Assembly: GCA_013696535.1 (NCBI GenBank)
Contig: JACCYI010000266.1
Span: forward strand, 1-10,122
Length of the DNA stretch: 10,122 nucleotides
Direction: 5' to 3'
DNA from: Solirubrobacterales bacterium
GTDB taxonomy: Bacteria > Actinomycetota > Thermoleophilia > Solirubrobacterales > Solirubrobacteraceae
Shown: positions 1-6,508 of the stretch, piece by piece
How the letters are laid out: every line of letters starts with the position of its first letter
Numbering within the stretch: the stretch's first letter is position 1
The notes under the pieces: model-generated
What the model was told of the DNA's origin: nothing
Databases searched by the model: none
The model's input: only the letters and a program-made list of their open reading frames with translations
Translations under genes and position numbers: made by a program

Positions 1-717
1 GTCCTCAGAGGCGAGGAAGCCGATGAGGCGCGCGGCGTCCTTGGGCGTGCCGAGTCGCCCCATCGGCATGGTCGGCAGCACGGCGGCACGGATCTCCGGC
101 GTGAGCCAGCCCGTGTCCGTCGGACCGGGATCCACCGCGTTGACCGTGATGGCGCGGGGAGCGAGCTCAGCCGCCAGGCTCGGCGTGAGCTGATGGACCG
201 CGCCCTTGCCGGCGACGTAGGGCAGCTCGCCGGGCATGGGACCCTTGTACTGACCCGAAGTCAGCAGCACGACGCGGCCCCCTGCGCGGGCGTCGTCGTG
301 TGTGGCGGCGAAGGCCTGCACGAGCAGGAGCGTCGCGCGTACGTTGACCGCCAGGGCAAGATCGAGCTCGGCGGCGGTGAGCGCGGCCAGCCGCATCTCG
401 CTCGAGCGGGCGTGGTTGGCGACGAGGACGTCGAGGGCGCCGAGGCGCTCGACCGCCGCGGCGACGCAGGCGGCCGGCGCGGACGGCTCGGAAAAGTCCA
501 ATGCCACGTGCTCGATGCGCCGCCCGGGCAGGGCGGCACGCAGCTCGGCTACCACCTCATCGGGTCCGACCGGGTCGGCAAGCCCCTGCTCGACGTCGTG
601 CGGCGCCCAGGAGTGGACGAGCAGGTCAAAGCCGAGGTCGCCCAGGCGGCGGGCGACGGCGAACCCGATCCCCGATCGGCGCGAGACTCCCGTCACCAGG
701 GCGCTTCGCCCGATCAC
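1..717 (-). CDS. SDR family NAD(P)-dependent oxidoreductase, C-terminus beyond the window
   Basis: A classical short-chain dehydrogenase/reductase; 239 codons are visible and the C-terminus runs off the left edge. The Rossmann cofactor motif is present near the N-terminus (T9-G10, then G16-I17-G18), with NHAR in place of the usual NNAG. The catalytic Ser154 (TSGQ) and Tyr167/Lys171 (YVAGK) have the normal 13-residue Ser-Tyr spacing, and a DPGPTDTGW segment follows the active site. These residues argue for an active NAD(P)(H)-dependent oxidoreductase, resembling FabG-like SDRs, but the substrate cannot be read from the sequence. The chosen start is GTG at 717-715, which overlaps the TGA of the upstream lytic transglycosylase gene by four bases (GTGA). 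It is therefore the fourth gene of the rpsA-coaE operon and is probably translated by coupling. Family assignment is firm; the physiological role is unknown. Confidence 0.9.
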   Translation of the reverse strand, partial: MIGRSALVTGVSRRSGIGFAVARRLGDLGFDLLVHSWAPHDVEQGLADPVGPDEVVAELRAALPGRRIEHVALDFSEPSAPAACVAAAVERLGALDVLVANHARSSEMRLAALTAAELDLALAVNVRATLLLVQAFAATHDDARAGGRVVLLTSGQYKGPMPGELPYVAGKGAVHQLTPSLAAELAPRAITVNAVDPGPTDTGWLTPEIRAAVLPTMPMGRLGTPKDAARLIGFLASED

Positions 718-1388
718 GACAGGCCGAGTTCGCGCGGGTACTCCCGGCGGTAGCCCTCCCGGGCGCGCAGGACGCGGCCCACGTAGTCGCGCGTCTCGGG
801 GAACGGGATGTGAGTGGAGACCCGGAACGTCTCCCCGCGATCGCGGGCGCGGGCGACCCAGCGATCCACCCGGCCTTCGCCGCCGTTGTAGGCCGCGAGC
901 GCGAGCACCTCGTTCGCCTCGTACCGGTCCATCAGGTAGCGCAGATAGAACGAGCCGTAGGCGATATTGATCTGCGGGGAAGCGAGATCGCCCTGCTCGA
1001 AGGCGGTGCCGCCCGACTTGCGGGCGATGTAGTCGGCCGTCGAAGGCAGGATCTGCATGAGACCCTTCGCCCCGGCCGGCGAGGTCTGGTCGCGGAAGCG
1101 CGATTCGGTGTAGATCACCCCGGCGATCAACGCCGCGTCGAGATCCTTGTCGGCGGCCTGCTGGCGGATGACGTCCTCGTGACGCAGGGGCAGCGAGATC
1201 TCTTGCACCGCCTTGTCGAGGAAGGGCGAGATCGCGGCGAACACGAGCAGGCCGGTGATCGCGACCGCGAGCAGCAGGGCACCGCGACGCCGCCATGCCC
1301 GCCGGCGCGAGATCCGCCCGCCCGAGCGCTTGAGCGCACGTGAGGCGGGAGCCGATCGCGCGCGTAAGGAGGTCGTGCGAGTGCTCAA
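714..1388 (-). CDS. Membrane-anchored SLT-type lytic transglycosylase
   Basis: Peptidoglycan lytic transglycosylase of the Slt70/MltE fold (SLT domain, GH23-like), which cleaves MurNAc-GlcNAc bonds to form 1,6-anhydro ends. From a TTG start at 1388-1386 the product is 224 aa: a basic N-terminus (about 1-36), one hydrophobic anchor (about 37-53), then the catalytic domain outside the membrane. The family signatures are all present: catalytic Glu95 in YTESRF, GLMQILPSTA at 109-118, and AAYNGG at 165-170. The TTG overlaps the coaE stop as TTGA, the same arrangement as the flanking junctions. An in-frame ATG at 1463 would add 25 residues and overlap coaE by 79 bases, so I prefer TTG. It lies between coaE and an SDR gene in one transcription unit. 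The function is well supported; the exact start is less certain. Confidence 0.88.
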   Translation of the reverse strand: MSTRTTSLRARSAPASRALKRSGGRISRRRAWRRRGALLLAVAITGLLVFAAISPFLDKAVQEISLPLRHEDVIRQQAADKDLDAALIAGVIYTESRFRDQTSPAGAKGLMQILPSTADYIARKSGGTAFEQGDLASPQINIAYGSFYLRYLMDRYEANEVLALAAYNGGEGRVDRWVARARDRGETFRVSTHIPFPETRDYVGRVLRAREGYRREYPRELGLS

Positions 1389-1999
1389 GTCATCAGCTTC
1401 GCAAGTATCCCCGACAATGCGGTGTCGAGTTCGGCCAGGGTTCCGCTGTTTGCGACGACCCACGTCGCCCGGGCGGCCTTCTCGTCCTGCGTAAGCTGGC
1501 GCGACGTGCGCTCATCGAGGCCCACCTGACCTCGCGCTCCGGCTCGCCGTTCACGAACGGCCTCATCGGCGACGACGGCGATGGTCGCGTCGAACGCCGT
1601 GTCCATCCCCGCCTCGAACAGCAGCGGCACTTCGACCACGAGCACCGGCGGCGCGGGATCCCTGGCTTCCTCGGCCTTCCGCCAGACGGCGATGCGGGCA
1701 CCGACCCGGGGCCACAGCTCGCTCTCGAGCCACGTGCGCTCCTGCGGATCGGCGAACGCCTTGGCGGCGACCGCAGCGCGGTCCACCGTGCCGTCCGGAG
1801 CCACCTCCGTCCCCCACCGCGCGACCACCGCCTCGCGAACGTCGGTGCCGGAGTAGAGCTCGTGCACTACGGTGTCGGTGGAGAGGGTGGACGCTCCTAG
1901 GCGCTCGAGCGCTGCCAGCGCCTCGGATTTCCCGGCGCCGATGCCGCCCGTCAGGCCGATGACCGGCGGGCGGCCGGTTCGTGCTCCCGCAGCGCTCAG
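1385..1999 (-). CDS. coaE: Dephospho-CoA kinase, probable CTG start
   Basis: Dephospho-CoA kinase phosphorylates the 3'-hydroxyl of the dephospho-CoA ribose, the last step of coenzyme A synthesis, in the cytosol. With the proposed start the product is 204 aa, normal for the family. Visible motifs are a Walker A P-loop GGIGAGKS (18-25), the STDTVVHELY segment around Asp42, VEVPLLFEAGMD (123-133) and the C-terminal RQLTQDEKAARATWVVANSGT block (from 167). No ATG, GTG or TTG occurs in frame upstream of the P-loop; the first such codon is GTG at 1867, which would delete the ATP site. The best start is CTG at 1999-1997, overlapping the rpsA TGA as CTGA. That matches the TTGA and GTGA junctions downstream, and suggests translational coupling to rpsA. 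The rpsA-coaE order is also found in mycobacteria. The identity is secure; the start is inferred. Confidence 0.93.
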   Translation of the reverse strand: MSAAGARTGRPPVIGLTGGIGAGKSEALAALERLGASTLSTDTVVHELYSGTDVREAVVARWGTEVAPDGTVDRAAVAAKAFADPQERTWLESELWPRVGARIAVWRKAEEARDPAPPVLVVEVPLLFEAGMDTAFDATIAVVADEAVRERRAGARGQVGLDERTSRQLTQDEKAARATWVVANSGTLAELDTALSGILAKLMT

Positions 2000-3513
2000 G
2001 TGGCCGGCTCGCCCGGCTCGTCTTCGATTGACACCTCGACCGCTGCGTCCGGTGCGGCCGGCGCGTCGTCGGACGCAGCGTCCGGTGCGGCCGGCGCTTC
2101 GTCGGACACAGCGTCCGGTGCGGGCGCCGCAGTGTCGGCATCGTCGGGCGCGTCTACCGGCAGGGCGGCCGTTCCGGCGGAAGGCCTGTGGTCAGACCAC
2201 TCGCTCGGCGCCGCCAGGAGCACGGTGTCGGTGTCGACGGCCAGGTCGGTCTCCGAACCCACCTCGGCCGGAGCGTCGGTTGCGAAGACGTCCTCGGACA
2301 ATCCCAGCTCGGGCACGTTCTCGAGATCGCCCGTGCCGCCGTCGCCCGCGTCGGGGTCGATCAGCCCAAGGTCGCGCCGGGGGAGGACCTGCCCCTCGAC
2401 CCGTTTGATCGACAGCGACAGGCGCCGACGGTCGGAGTCGATCTCGAGGATGCGGACCTTCACGTTGTCATCCGGGGCCACGATCTCCCGCGGGTTCTCG
2501 ACATGCTGCTGCGCGAGCTCCGAGATGTGGACGAGACCCTCGACACCTTCGAGGATCTCCACGAAGGCTCCGAAGGCGACGACCTTGGTCACCGAGCCCT
2601 CGAGCTCGTCGCCCACGTTGTAGGTGTCGACCACCCGCTGCCACGGATCCTCCTGTGTCTGCTTGAGCCCCAAGGAGATGCGCTGGCGGTCGCGGTCGAT
2701 GTCTAGCACCTTCACCTGCACCGTGTCACCGATGTTGAGGATCTCCGACGGATGGTTCACGTGCGACCACGACAACTCGGAGATGTGGATCAGGCCGTCG
2801 ATGCCGTCCAGGTCCACGAACGCCCCGAAGTCGACGATGTTGGAGATCTGGCCTTCGATGATCAACCCGGGCTGGAGGCGCTCGAGGATGGCGGTCCGCT
2901 GCTCCTTGCGCTCCTCCTCGAGAACGGCGCGGCGGGAGAGCACCACGTTGTTGCGCGAGCGGTTGAGCTCGATCACCTTGCACTCGATGTTCGTGCCGAG
3001 GTACTCGTCGAGGTTCGGGACACGGCGGATGTCGACCAGCGAGGCGGGCAGGAAGCCGCGCACCCCCAGATCGATGATGAGCCCGCCCTTGACCACCTCG
3101 ATGACCGCGCCGATCACCGGCTCGCCGGATTCGGCGGCGGCCTCGATCTTGCGCCAGGCGCGCTCGAACCGCGCGCGCTTCTTGGAGAGGATCAGGCGGC
3201 CGTCCTGGTCCTCCTTGGTGAGGACGAGGGCGTCGACCTCCTCGCCGATCTCGACCTCGTCGGACGGATCGACGGACTTCCGGATCGAAAGCTCGTTGGA
3301 GGGGATGACCCCCTCGGACTTGTAGCCGATGTCGACGAGGACCTCGTCCTTGTCGATGCGGACGACGCTGCCGGTGACGACGTCACCTTCCTCGAAGGGA
3401 ACGATCGTCGCGTCGTAGTTGGGGACGATCTGCCCGTCGACCTCAAGCAGAAATCCGTCGGAGCCCTCGACGACCGTGGCGGTCGGGGCTGGTGGGGTAA
3501 GAGTGGCTTCCAT
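1996..3513 (-). CDS. rpsA: Small-subunit ribosomal protein S1
   Basis: Ribosomal protein S1 binds mRNA on the 30S subunit and helps initiation. The 505-aa product has four S1 OB-fold domains at about 42-112, 130-197, 215-285 and 300-371; the last two carry the typical DFGAFV or AFGAFV and HISEL motifs. Four domains fit the actinobacterial form rather than the six of E. coli. The remaining ~134 residues are an acidic Ala/Asp/Pro-rich tail, probably disordered, ending in near-identical 11-residue repeats (about 462-491). The start is ATG at 3513; no good Shine-Dalgarno sequence precedes it, and a TAGAGT box lies 12 nt upstream. It heads the operon rpsA-coaE-transglycosylase-SDR and is divergent from the flavoprotein gene, with only 39 bp between the two start codons. 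Confidence 0.97.
   Translation of the reverse strand: MEATLTPPAPTATVVEGSDGFLLEVDGQIVPNYDATIVPFEEGDVVTGSVVRIDKDEVLVDIGYKSEGVIPSNELSIRKSVDPSDEVEIGEEVDALVLTKEDQDGRLILSKKRARFERAWRKIEAAAESGEPVIGAVIEVVKGGLIIDLGVRGFLPASLVDIRRVPNLDEYLGTNIECKVIELNRSRNNVVLSRRAVLEEERKEQRTAILERLQPGLIIEGQISNIVDFGAFVDLDGIDGLIHISELSWSHVNHPSEILNIGDTVQVKVLDIDRDRQRISLGLKQTQEDPWQRVVDTYNVGDELEGSVTKVVAFGAFVEILEGVEGLVHISELAQQHVENPREIVAPDDNVKVRILEIDSDRRRLSLSIKRVEGQVLPRRDLGLIDPDAGDGGTGDLENVPELGLSEDVFATDAPAEVGSETDLAVDTDTVLLAAPSEWSDHRPSAGTAALPVDAPDDADTAAPAPDAVSDEAPAAPDAASDDAPAAPDAAVEVSIEDEPGEPAT
2045..2143 (-). repeat. 33-bp tandem repeat, three units, in the rpsA tail
   Basis: Units begin at 2045, 2078 and 2111 with plus-strand GCGTCCGGTGCGG. 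The first two are almost identical over 33 bp and the third is degenerate in its second half. Being a multiple of three, the repeat keeps the rpsA frame and encodes an APDAxSDxAPA-type 11-residue unit. It looks like expansion by replication slippage in an unconstrained acidic tail. Confidence 0.85.
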
Positions 3514-3525
3514 GAGCGGCGGTTC

Positions 3526-3531
3526 ACTCTA
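3526..3531 (-). promoter_or_regulatory. Probable -10 box of rpsA
   Basis: TAGAGT on the minus strand ends 12 nt before the rpsA ATG. It fits the TANNNT -10 form and is the same hexamer found before polA. Initiation about 7 nt downstream would leave a leader of roughly 5 nt. No convincing -35 element was found, and the box lies inside the 39-bp divergent spacer shared with the flavoprotein gene. Confidence 0.5.
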
Positions 3532-3538
3532 GCCGAAA

Positions 3539-3544
3539 TACAAT
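3539..3544 (+). promoter_or_regulatory. Probable -10 box of the flavoprotein gene, leaderless
   Basis: TACAAT ends 8 nt before the ATG at 3553, so transcription would start at or within a base or two of the start codon. There is no Shine-Dalgarno sequence between box and start. The -35 region is not recognisable. Confidence 0.55.
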
Positions 3545-3552
3545 CGTCCCCC

Positions 3553-4707
3553 ATGCCTGTCCGGGCCACCAAACGCGGCGCACAGCGGACGTCCTTGACC
3601 GGCGCGGTCGACGTCCTCGTCTGCGGCGCCTCGTTCGCCGGCCTGACGGTGGCGCGCGAGCTGCGAGCGAGCGGCGCGCGAGTCCTGCTCGTGGACCGCT
3701 ACGAGATCGGGGAGCGCCAGACCTCTGCCTGCGCCGCACCGACCGAATGGCTCGAGAACCTCGGCCTGACGAACTCCATCCGCCAGACCTTCGACGGGCT
3801 GGTCACCCACACCCCAGGGCGAACCGCCCGCTGGCCCCTGCCCTTCACGTTCTCCACCTTCGACTACGGGCCCTTGTGCGCCGACTTGTGGGCCCAGTGC
3901 GGCGACGCGACGTTCGAGACCGCCAAAGTCAACGGCTGCACTCGCGAGCGCGGCGCCGTCACGGTCCACACCGATCGCGGGGACATCCGCGCGCCGCTGG
4001 TCGTCGACGCACTGGGCTGGCGACGCGTGCTCGGTGCAGGCGAGAACGTCCAGCCGCCGAACGCCCGGCTCTCCCGCGGCCTCGAAGTCCATCCGCCGGG
4101 CGGGGGCGACGCTCTCGAGCTGTGGATCGACCGCCGCATCACGCCGATCGGATACGGCTGGGCGTTCCCCGCCGGTGACGAGGTTCGCATCGGCATCGGC
4201 TCCTTCGATCCGCATCACCACATCAAGGGCGAGACGAACGCCCTTTCGCACGGAGTCGGCATCGAGCCGAAGGGCTATCAGGGCAACTGGATCCCCCACA
4301 AGATCCGCCCGGCGGTCGACGACGGTGTGTTCTTCGTGGGCGACTCGGCCGGCCATTGCATCCCTCTGAGCGCGGAAGGGATCCGGACCGCCTTCTACTT
4401 CGGCATCGCCTGCGGCCGTGAGCTGCGTTCGGTGCTCGAGGGTCGCCAGGCCCGTGCCACCGCCCTGGAGCGCTACGGCCGGTTCTCCCGGAACCATGAG
4501 TGGAAGTTCGACTGGATGCTGCGCTGGCAGCAGGGCATCCCCCGGCTGCACCCCCGGCTGCTCAGCGCGCTCTCGGGAAGCGTGCGCCACGAGAAGATCG
4601 CCCACTGGGCGTTCAATCACTACTTCCGTATCGCCGACCCCGCCTTCGCGTTCCCCGCGCCGCCCGAGCTCGCCGCCTCCCTTGAGCAGGAGACGCTCGC
4701 CGCGTAG
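3553..4707 (+). CDS. FAD-dependent oxidoreductase, geranylgeranyl-reductase-like
   Basis: A 384-aa flavoprotein of the p-hydroxybenzoate hydroxylase / geranylgeranyl reductase superfamily. The N-terminal FAD-binding turn is G25-ASFA-G30, a variant of GxGxxG with Ser for the middle Gly, followed by VLLVDR at the end of the second strand. A YGWAFP motif at 201-206 and the FAD-ribityl/pyrophosphate motif G263-D264-SAGHCIPLSAEG match the geranylgeranyl-reductase group, which saturates prenyl chains in lipids or quinones. The SACAAP segment sits where reductases of this group often have a Cys-rich stretch. The start ATG follows a TACAAT box by 8 nt. It is the only plus-strand gene between polA and rpsA, and stops one base from the end of the convergent Crp-type gene. 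The superfamily is secure; a prenyl reductase role is an inference, and a halogenase- or hydroxylase-like enzyme is possible. Confidence 0.82.
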   Translation: MPVRATKRGAQRTSLTGAVDVLVCGASFAGLTVARELRASGARVLLVDRYEIGERQTSACAAPTEWLENLGLTNSIRQTFDGLVTHTPGRTARWPLPFTFSTFDYGPLCADLWAQCGDATFETAKVNGCTRERGAVTVHTDRGDIRAPLVVDALGWRRVLGAGENVQPPNARLSRGLEVHPPGGGDALELWIDRRITPIGYGWAFPAGDEVRIGIGSFDPHHHIKGETNALSHGVGIEPKGYQGNWIPHKIRPAVDDGVFFVGDSAGHCIPLSAEGIRTAFYFGIACGRELRSVLEGRQARATALERYGRFSRNHEWKFDWMLRWQQGIPRLHPRLLSALSGSVRHEKIAHWAFNHYFRIADPAFAFPAPPELAASLEQETLAA

Positions 4708-4708
4708 T

Positions 4709-4732
4709 TCAGCCGGCCAGCGCCCGGACTGA
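4709..4732. terminator. Possible bidirectional hairpin at convergent gene ends
   Basis: TCAGCCGG (4709-4716) and CCGGACTGA (4724-4732) can pair around a 7-nt loop with one bulged A. This starts one base after the flavoprotein stop and overlaps the last codons of the Crp-type gene. There is no T-tract on either side, so intrinsic termination is doubtful. Confidence 0.25.
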
Positions 4733-5455
4733 GGCTCCTCCTACGCTTGCGGCGGGCTCGCCGCGGAGAAGCCACCCGCCGGGGACGGGAAGGATCTCTC
4801 CCCGGCGACGCAACTCCCCGAGCCCCACGGTGACCGATGGACGGCGGACGGCGATGAGCTGGGAGAGCATCTCGTGCGTGAGCGGGAGCCGGACGAGCAC
4901 GCCGTCGGCCATCACCCTTCCCCACCGCTCGGCAAGGTGCCAGAGCAGCAGCGTCAGGCGGTCGTCGACTCGCGAGAACTGGGCGATCGAGAGACGAATG
5001 GCGAGGTCGCGCGCCCGTTGGGCGGCCCGACCGGCCAACGCCACCCCCACTTCGGGGTACGGCGCCATCCGCGCGGCGAACGCCTGATCGAGCAGGGCGA
5101 TCCGCAGGTCGGCGAGCACGGTCCAGTACGCCTCCACCTCGATTGTCTCGTGCCGGCGGCCGCAGTGCCACGGGTTCAGGAGATCTCCCGGGCCCAGCAG
5201 CTCCGCCGCGGTGCGGCCGTCGCACGCCACCGTGCGGGCGGCCATCCCGCTCAACACGAGCAGCCCGAAGCCGCCTCGCAGACCTGTCTCGAGTCTCTCG
5301 GGCGACCATGGCCCGACCGGGACGTCACGGGTGGCCGACACTGACGACCGAAGCGCCTGGCCCGAGCGCGGCGGCTCGATCCCCGCCGCCAACTCCGGAT
5401 CAGACGCCAGAACGCACGGCCGGGGTCCGGCCCCGGGTGCTGCTCCTTCTTCCAT
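4709..5455 (-). CDS. Crp/Fnr-family transcriptional regulator
   Basis: A 248-aa regulator with Crp architecture. A proline/glycine-rich N-terminus (1-45) is followed by a cupin-like beta-roll (about 46-130, including GGFGLLVLSG and ELLGPGDLLNPW), a long dimerisation helix (about 135-180) and a winged helix-turn-helix at about 189-232 (LPLTHEMLSQLIAVRRPSVTVGL, recognition helix near 204-219). The phosphate-binding cassette that marks true cAMP binders (GEL...RxA) is not seen, so the effector is unlikely to be cAMP in the usual mode. I chose ATG at 5455, preceded by GGGGAG ten bases upstream; TTG at 5464 is an alternative adding three residues. It lies 42 bp after the hydrolase gene on the same strand and is probably co-transcribed with it. 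Target genes are unknown; the hydrolase or the facing flavoprotein gene are candidates by position only. Confidence 0.87.
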   Translation of the reverse strand: MEEGAAPGAGPRPCVLASDPELAAGIEPPRSGQALRSSVSATRDVPVGPWSPERLETGLRGGFGLLVLSGMAARTVACDGRTAAELLGPGDLLNPWHCGRRHETIEVEAYWTVLADLRIALLDQAFAARMAPYPEVGVALAGRAAQRARDLAIRLSIAQFSRVDDRLTLLLWHLAERWGRVMADGVLVRLPLTHEMLSQLIAVRRPSVTVGLGELRRRGEILPVPGGWLLRGEPAASVGGASVRALAG

Positions 5456-5483
5456 GCCCTTCAAACTCCCCGAGGCGCCGGAG

Positions 5484-5493
5484 GTTGCGCAAC
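5484..5493. promoter_or_regulatory. 10-bp perfect palindrome upstream of the Crp-type gene
   Basis: GTTGCGCAAC lies in the 42-bp gap between the hydrolase stop and the regulator start, about 28 bp before the ATG. It could be an operator for autoregulation, but a 10-bp palindrome can occur by chance and no second copy was noticed. Confidence 0.25.
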
Positions 5494-5497
5494 GCCT

Positions 5498-6472
5498 TCA
5501 CACCAGGGCGCCGCGCACCGCGAGTCCGACCTCGTCCACCGTCCTCCGCGCGACCGCGCAAAGTGCGAGCCAGCGCCAGAACCCGTGGGTGGTGCCCGAC
5601 ACGGTCCGGTGCTCGACGTCCACGCCCGCCTCGCGCAGCGCCGCCGCGTACGCCTCGCCGTCCACCCTCAGAGGGTCTTCCTCGGCACACAGGATGAGGG
5701 CCGGAGGCAGGCCGTCGAGCACCCCGCGCAGCGGAGCGATATCGGGATCTGCGTCCACCTTGCCGGCATCGTCTCCCGCGTACGTCGCCCACATCCAGCG
5801 CATGGCTGGATCGTCGTCGTCGCGATGGCAGTCCGTGACCGGGTACACGAGGACCTGGAAGCGGATCCGCGCATCGTGGGCCCGGCGCGCCGCCACCGTC
5901 GCGAGGTTGGCTCCGGCGGAGTCACCCACGACCGCGAGGCGCTCCGGATCCCCCCCGAGCTCGCCCGCGTGTTCGGCGAGCCAGCGGACGGCCGCTTCGG
6001 CGTCGTCGGCCGCCGCTGGGAAGGGGTGCTCGGGTGCGAGCCGGTATCCCACGTTCATCACGATGGCACCCGCCGCGTTTGAGAGGGCGCGACAGACGCA
6101 GTCGAAGGAGTCGATCGAGCCGAGCAGCCAGCCACCACCGTGGAAGTAGGCCACCACCGGAAGGGGGGCGTCACCGCTCACCGAGCGCGAGGCACCCGTG
6201 CACCCGGGGGGATCTGCCTCGCGCTCGACCCCGGGGCCACTCGAGGGCTCTGCGCCCATAGGCCAGTAGATGCGCACCGGGATCGGTCCGCCCGGGCCGG
6301 GCACCGAGCAGCCCTCGACGCGCGCGACCTCCTGGCCTGGACCGGAGACCCAGACCGAGTCGGCGTCATGGTCGGCGCGCGAAACCGCGAGGGCGCGGTC
6401 CTGCAAGGACGGTCGCCCGAGCTGCGCGAGCCGCTTGAGCACCATCCCCACTTCAGGGTCGACTTCGGCCAT
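5498..6472 (-). CDS. Alpha/beta hydrolase, hormone-sensitive-lipase type esterase
   Basis: A 324-aa serine esterase of the HSL / bacterial family IV group, expected to hydrolyse short- to medium-chain carboxylic esters. The oxyanion-hole motif HGGGW is at 111-115, nucleophile Ser185 in GDSAG, acid Asp266 in AEEDPLR and His296 in THGF, so the triad is complete. GYRLAPEHPFPAAADD (142-157) is also typical of the family. There is no signal peptide, which suggests a cytosolic enzyme. A Pro/Gly/Ser-rich segment at about 72-103 is longer than usual between the N-terminal strands and HGGGW, and its DNA holds a 13-bp inverted repeat. ATG at 6472 is preceded by TAGCCT with 7 nt between, suggesting its own leaderless promoter although it follows the transporter gene by only 36 bp. 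The natural substrate is unknown. Confidence 0.92.
   Translation of the reverse strand: MAEVDPEVGMVLKRLAQLGRPSLQDRALAVSRADHDADSVWVSGPGQEVARVEGCSVPGPGGPIPVRIYWPMGAEPSSGPGVEREADPPGCTGASRSVSGDAPLPVVAYFHGGGWLLGSIDSFDCVCRALSNAAGAIVMNVGYRLAPEHPFPAAADDAEAAVRWLAEHAGELGGDPERLAVVGDSAGANLATVAARRAHDARIRFQVLVYPVTDCHRDDDDPAMRWMWATYAGDDAGKVDADPDIAPLRGVLDGLPPALILCAEEDPLRVDGEAYAAALREAGVDVEHRTVSGTTHGFWRWLALCAVARRTVDEVGLAVRGALV
6182..6227. repeat. 13-bp perfect inverted repeat inside the hydrolase gene
   Basis: CGAGCGCGAGGCA (6182-6194) is exactly complementary to TGCCTCGCGCTCG (6215-6227) across a 20-nt spacer. It lies in the part encoding the low-complexity linker of the esterase (about residues 82-97). It may be the trace of a small palindromic insertion or an mRNA hairpin. 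Confidence 0.7.
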
Positions 6473-6479
6473 CGACCGC

Positions 6480-6485
6480 AGGCTA
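6480..6485 (-). promoter_or_regulatory. Probable -10 box of the hydrolase gene, leaderless
   Basis: TAGCCT on the minus strand ends 7 nt before the hydrolase ATG, matching the TANNNT-N7/8-start pattern at other transcript starts here. It lies in the 36-bp gap after the transporter gene, so it would be an internal promoter. No -35 element is evident. Confidence 0.45.
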
Positions 6486-6508
6486 CGCCCTGACGAGCAC
6501 GAGGGCGC

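Noticed and set aside
193..1343. Long plus-strand open frames, Arg/Gly/Ala-rich.
   Set aside because: They are reverse frames of the SDR and lytic transglycosylase genes, whose catalytic motifs are intact; open frames are frequent in DNA this GC-rich.
1389..1463. ATG 1463 as the start of the lytic transglycosylase.
   Set aside because: It would overlap coaE by 79 bases; the TTG at 1388 gives the same 4-base overlap as the other junctions and places the basic segment just before the membrane anchor.
2752..3552. Upstream extension of the flavoprotein reading frame by 267 codons.
   Set aside because: It is antisense to rpsA S1-domain coding sequence, has an Asp/Val-rich composition typical of a reverse frame, and the FAD fold begins only after ATG 3553, which has its own -10 box.
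3529..4620. 363-codon open frame on the minus strand.
   Set aside because: Shadow of the flavoprotein gene with no recognisable motif; the plus frame carries FAD-binding motifs throughout.
5211..6149. 312-codon plus-strand open frame.
   Set aside because: Ser/Ala/Arg-rich shadow of the hydrolase and Crp-type genes with no family motif.
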